A stretch of DNA of 64,000 nucleotides, from the NCBI RefSeq assembly GCF_000471905.2, contig NW_006498122.1:3434512-3498511 (forward strand). Reading direction: 5' to 3'. Below the pieces are notes generated by a model. The model ran no database searches, was not told the origin of the DNA, and saw nothing but the letters and a program-made list of their open reading frames with translations. This DNA comes from Amborella trichopoda (lineage: Eukaryota; Streptophyta; Magnoliopsida; Amborellales; Amborellaceae). Positions within the stretch are counted from its first letter, which is position 1. Every line of letters starts with the position of its first letter. Below are positions 15,001-21,509 of the stretch, piece by piece. A program made the translations under genes and the position numbers.

Positions 15001-18000
15001 AGCTCGAGCATGATAAATGTCATGCAAAAAATAGATCAAAACAATGCAAGTAACAACCATTGCCCATTTTGTTGCATTCCTTTGATGCAAAAGCAACATG
15101 TATCTATGTGTGGTGTTAATCTATTACACACAGCATGTGATCATCTCTAAATTGATAAATTTGGTCAAGATATGATTCAATTACATCAAGAGAGATGATG
15201 GTCCATTAAACTTAAGATGAACACCACAAAATCAAATCAAAAACTAAGAAAAAGTCCTTCATTCAATTAAAAAATACATTTCTTTTCAAATGTGCCTAAG
15301 AAGATATTATTTATGGTTAGTTTAGGCAATGCAAATGACTTTAACTTTAAAGGAAATTGCTATATCATTTTGAGAAATGGAAAGGAAATCAAAATGAATA
15401 CCAGATAAGAATAAAAGCTGGATTGGAAACTGGTTTTGCAGTAAAATCTATCCAATAGAATAAAAAATCTAAGATGGGGAAGTGTCAGAAAAAGCTATTG
15501 CGATGGATGCCTTTGTCGCAAAAACTCAAGCATGTAGTTGAAAGAAAGGTAAAGTTTAAAACCTTATATGCTTTCCAAATTAGACTTGTAGTTTCTACCA
15601 AATTATGATCCCAAAATCTCATCTACACTTGAAGATAGATCAAATAGCATTTGAAAATTACAACAAAAAGCAAGTACAATCAATTTACCACATTTGCATG
15701 GACAGTTTCACAAAGGCCATACTGGAGTTTCTGTATTGATAGATTCATAGAACATTAAACATTCATAATTTACCAAGGACAATTCACATCCAATACACAG
15801 AAGCTACATCAGTGAATTCATCATAGAAGCACTCGCATAAGATTTCAAAACCAACTCAATATTTCAATTTCACAATACTTCAATTTCACCAACACACACA
15901 TGCGTGATGTAAGAGAGAGAGAGAGAGAGAGAGCATGGTTATTTCTAGGCATTGAGCAAATTATATATTACACCCATTAATCAACAGCCATGGAAAAGAA
16001 GCCCAACATTTGGAGAAATGAACAAAAATCAAATCATCCATGATCAAAGAATACGACCCCAAATAATCGAATAGAAACACTAAGTTCCAGCAAACATTAA
16101 ACACTTGGGGCATTTCATAAGCAAGTAACATCCATTGCCCATTTTCAAACAGTGAGAAAATAACAGAGAGAAAGAGAAAAAAAAAAAACTAAGAATACCC
16201 AAATTGGAAGTCAACAGAGAGGGAAAACCCCACAAAAAAACTTGTACCCTAAAATCATGGGGTATAAGAGCTCTAAGCTTCAAGAGCTCAAGAACAAACA
16301 CAGAGATCAATAATACGAGCCCTTTGCTTCAAGAGCTCAGGAACAAACACAATGATCAATAACAGAGAGAATAAAGTGCATACCTCAAGATAATGGCATG
16401 TTGGGCTGGCTCAACAGCGAGATGGAAAGTTGCGAAAAGAGGGGCGCTCAACGGGGTGGGTGCTCAACGGCGTAGAGAGGAGTGCTCAGTGGGATGGGTG
16501 CTCAACAAGGGGCTGTGCTCAGAGATTAGGGTTTTATCGAAGAGGAGGGGTGCTCCGGGTTATCGAATGGGGAGGAAGTTTAGAGCTTCCTATTTTAGGT
16601 TCCGACCATTGGGTCGGAACTTTTTTTACACCGGGGTGTGGGAAGATGAAAACTTTCAATTTGGGGTTCTCATTTTTATCAAACACGAAAAGTTGAGAAG
16701 TTCTCAACTTCCAGAAGCCACTTCCTATTATCAAACACGCCCTAAAGAAATCTGGTCTCCTTGTCAGATGAGGAGAAAGGTAGGACCAAATAATCCAAAG
16801 AAGATATGCCAGAAGTGTAAAGACCAGAGGTCCTAAGTTGGATGTAAAAGTCTAAGAACAAGTGGTTAAAGGAAGGGCATAAAAATGCTAAATTCTCTCA
16901 AAGGATAGTCAATGTGAGACATAAATGTGATCTCATCCGAAAGCATGGCGACCTGCTTGAGTATCCATGGGCAATTTTATGCATTGATTGCGGATGTTTT
17001 TAATAAGCAATAAAGTGGTGAGATGCAAGAGGATCTTTGGTTGGATGTCAAGGAGTTTGAGGTGTTTTTATTCGGAGTAGGTAGCATAATGATTTTTGAC
17101 TGGGTTCATTAGCACTCTAAGTCCTTATTGCCTTAATCTCACCTTGTGAAGGTTTTTGGACAAGTGCTAATGTCTCATATGAGTTCTATGATATGATCAG
17201 GATCAGTAAGGAATGCACATAATCACAGGATTCTTGTCATAAAAGTAGAAAATGCAAGATATTTTATGGAAATTCCGGCCCTCTCACTTGTTGATGGTAT
17301 ATACATCTAACAATCATCTAACAATAATGTAGCCAAGATGAGGTCCATTATTTCACTTAAACAAAGTGCATCTGTCAGCACAAGGGAGATTCTTTTTAAT
17401 TTGACTTCTCACTAATATCTATTTTCAAGGCATACATATAGTTGACCGGAAATATTTTGTAAGTTAGACCCAGAGAATGCAGCCATCAAGTGGATTTGGC
17501 ATGCCTAGACCATGAAGGATCAAAGTGGCGAAGATGGATCGGGTGTCCAAGTGTTTTGATGGCTGCTATCTCAAAAATGGTGCATGGACACGCTAAACAG
17601 GCGCTCAATTAGCAAAAAGGAAAGAAAAAATTGCTAAACAACTTCTCCAAAAAACCTTCCCACCCATTATTATATGCAGATATTTGTGAAATAAGCCATA
17701 AGGCATACAACTGTCATGATGGCAGATACCATGCCCTGATTTTTATTGTATTTGCAGCATCATTTGACATTGTAGAGATGAAAAACTAAGGCAGTTATAC
17801 TAGCAAGCAACAGGACATTCATTTTTCTTTCCATCCTTCCTGCATCTTCGCACAAGAATATGATTTTCAAAAGCAAATGGATATCAATATGAAGTTGTAC
17901 CTTAGCGAGCGGTGAACTTAATTGCTGAATGACATCAATTATGTGATCGGACTTCACAGCCTAAACGGAAGAAAAGGCACAAAAGCAATTCAGTGAATAA

Positions 18001-18943
18001 CCTAAAACCTAAGCATTTCAAATCTTTTGAGCCTATGCCCGGTCTACCTAAAAATCAGCAATTCACAAAATACAATACAAAAGAGACAATACCCCTCTCT
18101 GGTTCTTAGCTCGATCAGAGACCAATGGATCCAATCCAGGGAATCTAGCATTCTGAAACATCACGCATGCACATCAAATCAAAGTGCTATTCCATTGAGA
18201 AAATGCAACCAGATCAAAAGCACACACTAAATTACCCTCTATGTTTCAGTTACAATACAAGTATTAAATAAACATCCCACTAAGGAATTGAACTTACCAG
18301 AGGAGAATTTCTATCTTCACCAATATAACCTGAAGATGATTAAAAGAATAATCAGAGGTTGCTCATCAGCCATTACAGTATCTCATAATAAACTCATAAA
18401 TCACAGAAGTTAAATGAACGTATGCTTGAACATTTCACCCAAAGGAAAAAACAGAAGCTAATGCAGCAGAGATCCAAATGAGTAGACAGAAATAAAGTGA
18501 TGAATCTCAAAAACTTCACCAATTAAAACTTTGATCCAGAAACTAGTAGAATATAAAATGCAGAATAATCAGAGTGGGGAGAAAGGAGCACTGGTTCATT
18601 GGAAAAAAGTTTCAAAAAAATAGTCAGGAAAAAAAAAGAAGAGGGAACTACTGTGAAGAAAAGTAAAACAGATCCAGTTATAAGAACAACCATCCATCTT
18701 CCAAAGTGGAAGAGGAAAGAGTTAGATCTGAAAAAGCAGGAGACATCGATTGATGCACGAACAAGTGAAAGCGAGAATACCGTTGGATTGGAAGCCACTG
18801 TGGAGGCCTAGTAAGAAGACGAGGGGGACGAGCATTGAGAGCATTACCAGCCCCACAACTGCTGTACCCAATCTCCTCCATCCCCTCTTCCCCCCTCCTC
18901 CCAAAACCCCTCCGCCTCCTCCTCCTCCTCCTCCTCCTCCTTT
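1..18943 (-). CDS. GAUT7: GAUT7-like galacturonosyltransferase, 5' seven exons (partial)
   Basis: GAUT7 is a Golgi type II membrane protein of glycosyltransferase family 8. In Arabidopsis it anchors the catalytic GAUT1 in the homogalacturonan synthase complex and is thought inactive itself. Exons read by eye: 1) about 18943-18781, 2) 18329-18298, 3) 18152-18093, 4) 17960-17901, 5) 953-869, 6) 778-720, 7) 630-323; all introns are GT-AG and phases agree. Exon 1 encodes a glycine-rich basic N-terminus with KRGW, then a signal anchor (VGLVMLSMLVPLVFLLGL). Exons 2-6 encode a low-complexity stem. Exon 7 carries the GAUT-family motifs ARAYYPSIAK and QNIQEFERILSE. The GT8 domain lies beyond the left edge. 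No ATG opens the conserved frame: where MKGGG is expected the DNA reads ATAG followed by AAA and GGA codons. The first in-frame ATG is at 18844, inside the membrane anchor. Intron 4 is about 17 kb. The family call is from remembered sequence and is strong; expression of this copy is unproven. Confidence 0.85.
323..953 (-). other. GAUT7: GAUT7 exons 5-7 (stem and start of conserved region)
   Basis: Exon 5 (953-869) begins after a GACAG acceptor and encodes a Ser/Thr/Asn-rich stem starting DVLGSISVIE. Exon 6 (778-720) continues with KPDPVQLPEQAEGSSPHRN. Exon 7 (630-323) starts TETDGIANDGG, passes through YCLWSKEHKEE, and ends at DSDLPHR followed by a GTGAGT donor. Phases are 1, 0 and 2 at the successive donors. 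The short introns between them (about 90 bp each) contrast with the 17-kb intron upstream. Confidence 0.88.
954..2082. other. GAUT7: GAUT7 intron 4, 3' end: no gene seen
   Basis: This is intron sequence between the Copia left end and exon 5. It is AT-rich, with no open frame that resembles a protein family. A short A-rich tract lies near 1796-1822 and a purine-rich run at 2100-2150 leads into the Copia LTR. Confidence 0.6.
2088..2326 (-). repeat. 3' LTR of the Copia element
   Basis: This 239-bp LTR lies next to the polypurine tract and reads TGTTAAAAATCC on the minus strand. It matches the copy at 9381-9639 over nearly its whole length, with scattered differences. It contains a purine-rich GAGA stretch. 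Confidence 0.88.
2427..2825 (-). mobile_element. Copia RNase H domain remnant
   Basis: The translation contains family signatures of Copia RNase H: YSDSDWGG near the start, SRSSVEKEYRAMA and MYCDNKA in the middle, and HERTKHIELDCYFI near the end. It sits just inside the 3' LTR, as expected for the last domain of Copia pol. Treated as part of a fossil element. Confidence 0.88.
2826..4970 (-). mobile_element. Copia reverse transcriptase/integrase remnant region
   Basis: This lies between the RNase H trace and the nested hAT-like element, where reverse transcriptase and integrase belong. Only short scraps of frame survive, so the assignment rests on position. Confidence 0.55.
5985..6482. repeat. 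AT-rich tandem array inside the hAT-like element
   Basis: About ten imperfect copies of a unit containing TTTTTTGACAAGAAATACTT and then GTTGTATTACCTTTTATTTA occur in direct orientation. Some copies swap the middle for GACAAAAAGAATAAGAAGA. Unit length varies around 40-65 bp. Open frames here are by-products of the repeat. Confidence 0.8.
6494..6571 (-). pseudogene. tRNA-like sequence (tRNA pseudogene or SINE head)
   Basis: The minus strand has an A-box-like TGGTTAGTCGG and a B-box-like AGTTCGAACCT at tRNA spacing, with short complementary ends (GGTGGC and GCACC). A loop CTTCTAA sits at the anticodon position and would read UCU, but the flanking anticodon stem does not pair. The D-arm region GTCGGTTATCACGTC resembles plant tRNA-Val. 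I read it as a decayed tRNA gene or the head of a tRNA-derived SINE; a working tRNA is unlikely. Confidence 0.5.
7125..7376 (-). mobile_element. Copia protease-region remnant
   Basis: The reading contains WVIESGASDHMTG, close to the Copia protease signature W-(I/L)-x-D-S-G-A-(S/T)-x-H. Upstream on the minus strand (7569-7793) is a Gag-like stretch. Part of the fossil Copia element. Confidence 0.82.
7999..8418. mobile_element. GC-rich hAT MITE nested in the Copia element
   Basis: This 420-bp element has termini CAGTATTTCAAACAGC and, reverse-complemented, CATAGTTTTAAAAAGCGG. It is flanked by 8-bp duplications ACCACATA (7991-7998) and TCCACATA (8419-8426). GC-rich arms rich in CCTAGGCGG surround an AT-rich middle that includes GGGTTTTAGGTTTCAAATGA. 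The same family occurs at 53090-53426 in the opposite orientation, and as fragments near 10071, 12795 and 38680. Confidence 0.85.
9381..9639 (-). repeat. 5' LTR of the Copia element
   Basis: This 259-bp LTR is the upstream copy on the minus strand. It runs from TGTTAAAAATCC to CTCTAACA and is followed directly by the tRNA-Met-type primer site. Length and substitution differences from the other LTR point to an old insertion. Confidence 0.88.
9645..10070. other. GAUT7: GAUT7 intron 4: nothing recognised
   Basis: Intron DNA between the Copia element and a MITE fragment. I see no conserved protein, RNA or repeat structure. Confidence 0.5.
10071..10330. mobile_element. Fragment of the GC-rich hAT MITE family
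   Basis: Starts CATTGATTCAAAAAGCAG, like the family terminus, then has GC-rich blocks with CCTAGGTGG and CCTAGGCGG motifs and a middle resembling the complete copies. I cannot find a matching right terminus or target duplication, so it looks truncated. Confidence 0.6.
10331..12794. other. GAUT7: GAUT7 intron 4: AT-rich, no gene
   Basis: The stretch contains purine-rich runs (10,950-11,160, multiple GAGAGA blocks) and repeated phrases such as GTGCCACA and GGCGTG near 11,640-11,800, which suggest decayed repeats. Several open frames exist, but none resembles a known family and their composition is simple. Confidence 0.5.
12795..12859. mobile_element. Right end of a GC-rich hAT MITE, preceded by a long poly-C
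   Basis: A homopolymer of about 17 C leads into GGCCGCCTAGGCGTCGCC and ends GCGTTTTTTGGAACATG, matching the right terminus of the family. The left part is missing or unrecognisable. The poly-C length may be a sequencing artefact. Confidence 0.5.
14120..14360. repeat. Subterminal tandem repeats of the Harbinger-like element
   Basis: About five tandem copies of a 40-60-bp unit containing TTCTGTGTTTGATAACCTCC, each including a version of the element's own terminal GTTTGATAA. Subterminal iteration of terminal sequence is common in transposase-binding regions of such elements. Confidence 0.7.
15911..15934. repeat. (GA)n microsatellite
   Basis: A pure GA run of about 12 units lies inside the Harbinger-like element. 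Confidence 0.85.
16840..17120 (+). mobile_element. L1-type LINE remnant (5' of the reverse transcriptase)
   Basis: The plus strand reads KWLKEGHKNAKF and VNVRHKCDLIRKHGDLL, close to the plant LINE phrase W-x-K-x-G-D-x-N-T-K-(F/Y)-F-H that precedes the reverse transcriptase. Only a short scrap survives. It lies in GAUT7 intron 4, antisense to the gene. Confidence 0.5.
17130..17900. other. GAUT7: GAUT7 intron 4, 5' part: nothing recognised
   Basis: Intron sequence between the LINE scrap and exon 4. No RNA gene or protein family is visible. Confidence 0.5.
17901..18943 (-). other. GAUT7: GAUT7 exons 1-4 (N-terminus, anchor, stem)
   Basis: Exon 1 ends at 18781 (FQSN plus one base), followed by a GTATTC donor. 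Exon 2 (18329-18298) reads YIGEDRNSPL. Exon 3 (18152-18093) reads NARFPGLDPLVSDRAKNQRG. Exon 4 (17960-17901) reads AVKSDHIIDVIQQLSSPLAK. The lengths (32, 60 and 60 nt) keep one frame throughout. Upstream of exon 1 the frame extends through a run of glycine codons to an in-frame TAG at 18944-18946. Confidence 0.85.
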
Positions 18944-19080
18944 CTATCCTTACTCCCTCTCTCTCTCTCTCGCTCTCTCTCTTCTCTCTACACCATCAGC
19001 AACAGAAAACCACCTTAATACAAATGGGAACACCTCTCTATCTCTCTCGAAAGGGAAGACACAAAAAAGGAGGAGAGAAT
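18905..19080 (-). promoter_or_regulatory. GAUT7: GAUT7 5' leader with (GGA)n and (GA)n runs
   Basis: On the minus strand a GA-rich block (about 18954-18990) and a GGA run (18912-18940) precede the GAUT7 anchor sequence. GA/CT-rich leaders are common at plant core promoters. The GGA run is probably coding (glycines), if the lost start at 18944-18947 was the original initiator. No clear TATA box was identified. Confidence 0.5.
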
Positions 19081-19244
19081 AATGAACGAAATAAGCGACA
19101 AGCGTTTTCTTTTCTTTTTCGTTTTTTTTTCCAATTTTGTCTTTCTTCCTTCCGCATAAATTGAAAAATGAACAGATTTACTTACCGGTTGCCGTTCGTA
19201 TTGAATTGAGGCTCTAAAGAATCGAAGTAGCGCACCTTCAAATA

Positions 19245-19578
19245 GTGTTAAAAAATGTTTCATTAAAAATATTTGTGATAGCTTTAAAATATATAAAATT
19301 TAAAACTTCAAAAGTAGCATATGATCTATAAAAATTTAAAAATCTTGAAAATTGTCGGTCACAAAATATGCTACAAGATGGATTATTTTCAAAACTTAGA
19401 ATTCATTTTCTTCTCATGTTCATGCATCTTGGTGTTGAGATGCATCTTGGTGTTGAGATGCATCTTAGTGTCAAGATGATCGATTTGTGGATATTTGAGC
19501 ATCAAAACAACCTCTTCTACTTAAGTTTTCTAATTTGATCTCTTAAAGCTTAGGCTCTATATAAAGTTTTTCTTTATT
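19245..19578 (-). mobile_element. Mutator-like MITE, copy A (inverted relative to copy B)
   Basis: Reverse-complemented, it matches the bounded element at 50329-50733. The terminus AAAAACTTTATATAGAGCC lies at its right end and the TGATAG/ATATTTT core at its left. It carries a short tandem triplication of GATGCATCTTGGTGTTGA (19423-19478). The left end is not clearly bounded. Confidence 0.6.
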
Positions 19579-19767
19579 AATTTACAAAAAAGAAATTACC
19601 AAATACCCCTATGTCTCAAGGAAATATCGAAAGAAACCTTATTAAGTCGTCTCAGTTGTGTTTTCGTAAAATGGTTGTTTGCACATGCTTTGCATGAATG
19701 GCGACTTTATTATTGTACACACGTAAACATAGGGCAGCTTTGAAGCAAAAGTATTAAACAATTTATA

Positions 19768-20050
19768 AAAAGGAAAAGTTTATATAGAGCCAAGGCTTTA
19801 CACAATCAAATAAGAGCCCAACTTAAACATTTCACTAGAACATCTCGACATCAAGATGCATGGATATGAGAAAAAAATGGATTTCAAGTTTTGGAAATAA
19901 CACATCTTGTAACGTAATTTTTTACCGTCAATTTTCAAGTTTTCATAGATCTGCTTGATCTACACTATTTTTTAAGCTTTAAATTTTATAATTAAAGATG
20001 AAAATATATTTTAAGGCTATCACAAAGATTTCTTGTATTGAAACCGCATT
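19768..20050 (+). mobile_element. Mutator-like MITE, copy B
   Basis: Begins GGAAAAGTTTATATAGAGCC and shares long stretches with 50329-50733, including ATCAAGATGCATG and AAAGATGAAAATATATTTTA. It faces copy A end-to-end across about 190 bp. The right terminus is missing. Confidence 0.62.
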
Positions 20051-20078
20051 AACAATAAGAGCATAAAATTAAGATAGA

Positions 20079-20354
20079 TTAACAACCAATGATGAACTTG
20101 GAAACCCCCTCATTAGCCTCCCTATAACGATGACGGAGATCAACATTAAGCTGCGAGACCTTATCCCTAATTTCATGAAACAAGGATCTTAATCTCCAAG
20201 GAATATTGAACTCCTCTCTACTCCAAGCTATAACATTTGGCGAATCTCCTGCAATTATCTTTTCACCCTGCCATTTAGAGAGCGGTTTCAGGCCTTCTAA
20301 CAAACCCCGTGTTTCAGCCTCGTTAGAGGTAGTAAAACCACAGGGGACAATCAT
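20079..20354 (-). pseudogene. LINE-type RNase H domain remnant
   Basis: The 91-residue frame reads SNEAETRGLLEGLKPL, IIAGDSPNVIAW, PWRLRSLFHEI and RYREANEGVSKFI. These are landmarks of the RNase H domain at the end of plant L1-type LINEs (NEAE, GDS, PW-L, REAN). No reverse transcriptase lies upstream, so it is an isolated fragment in the GAUT7-MOR1 intergenic region. A captured host RNase H-like gene is a less likely alternative. Confidence 0.62.
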
Positions 20355-21420
20355 TGGATAATGACTGATCTACAATCTGTTGAATGGTAACGAATAGATT
20401 GATACTCTAACGAGCCCAATCCCAAATGTTCAAGATGAAGGGGCAAGGAAGGAATAAATGCCTTGCTTGTGCCGGATAAGTTCGTCATTTCACACAAATG
20501 CCTTGCTTGTGCCGGATACCAAGATACACCTGAATGTTCCCAATTTCGAATACCCAATAAAAGCAATTTGAAAAAAATTGATTCATATAAAAACTTAAAA
20601 GCATATCCTCAAGTGCAATTTATTATTTTCCCAATAATAAACCTGTTTAGATACCATTTGAGGCACTTTTCTGATATTATGCTGAGAAACTTGAAGTAAA
20701 TTTTCCATCTTTTCTGGCCATCGACGGTGGGGCCATATAATATATCGAGAGACTTTATGCTTTCGTTGGTCGCTTTTTTCAAGAATAGTAAAACATGGGA
20801 TGACAATTCGAATCTGTTGCACTCAGTTTTTTTAACAGGTATCCCAAGTTGGGTTTCACTTCTTCAAATAAAACGAAATCAGTCCGCTGGTCAAACATGC
20901 ATCCAGACATATGAGACACATTAAGGATATGCATCTAAAGGTCCCCGTGAGTTTATTCCATCTCCATTTTCCAAGATTGTTCACAGAAACTACGAGTCCA
21001 ATATCCTAAAGCCAAGACTCTCATTTCCAATGCTTCACTTTGATATGCGATAATTGGTTTTGGTAGTTAATTCCCACAACACCGACACAGCTGTGCATGA
21101 AGAAACCGGGAGAAAGATGGTGCAGGTTACATACATAATGACAAAGATCTATTGAGAAAAGAAAGAATTATATGCATCATGAATTCACCATTCAAACAAC
21201 ATATCGCGAGAGTTCAGCCTTCTCGCTACAAAGAAATCAAAACTATATATGCACCATACAGGACATCACCAATTCGAATTGAACGGGATCGAAAAAGCTG
21301 GGTTAAGTGGCAGGAAAAATATACAACTCGCTCACCAAGCATGTTATATCCACAATCCCTGGCTCTTCCTCTAGCAAATGTATAGAGGGCTTTCCTTTAA
21401 TTCCATCCAAATCATTGTGC
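20355..21420. other. Intergenic DNA and MOR1 3' flank
   Basis: The region between the RNase H remnant and the MOR1 3' end contains a short direct repeat (AAATGCCTTGCTTGTGCCGGATA at about 20455 and 20497) but no gene. The right part presumably includes the MOR1 3' untranslated region and polyadenylation site, which I cannot place. Confidence 0.5.
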
Positions 21421-21421
21421 T

Positions 21422-21423
<2 letters not shown>

Positions 21424-21461
<38 letters not shown>
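21424..21461. repeat. (TC)n microsatellite in the MOR1 3' UTR
   Basis: About 19 TC units lie roughly 50 bp downstream (minus strand) of the MOR1 stop codon, so the transcript would carry (GA)n in its 3' UTR. Confidence 0.88.
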
Positions 21462-21462
<1 letters not shown>

Positions 21463-21509
21463 AGCGCAGAACTCCTTGAAATTGAAACTGGGAAGATGCA
21501 CACTCCCTC

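Larger units (their letters stand above)
14109..16742. mobile_element. Large non-autonomous PIF/Harbinger-like element
   Basis: Termini GGGCCCGTTTGATAA and, reverse-complemented, GGGCGTGTTTGATAA form an inverted repeat that extends with mismatches (GGAAG, AACTT). Each end is flanked by the trinucleotide TAA (14106-14108 and 16743-16745), the target type of PIF/Harbinger. Just inside the left end, about five copies of a block with AAGAAGTTCCTGG and TGTGTTTGATAACCTCC repeat. No transposase domain is visible in the 2.6 kb. Confidence 0.65.

Noticed and set aside
16393-16836. 147-residue plus-strand frame
   Set aside because: It lies at and across the right end of the Harbinger-like element, shows no known domain, and has composition driven by local repeats.
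18678-18881. Minus-strand frame starting with an ATG (MEEIGYSSCGAGN) over GAUT7 exon 1
   Set aside because: It is out of frame with the conserved GAUT7 anchor sequence and cannot join exon 2 in phase as the family protein.
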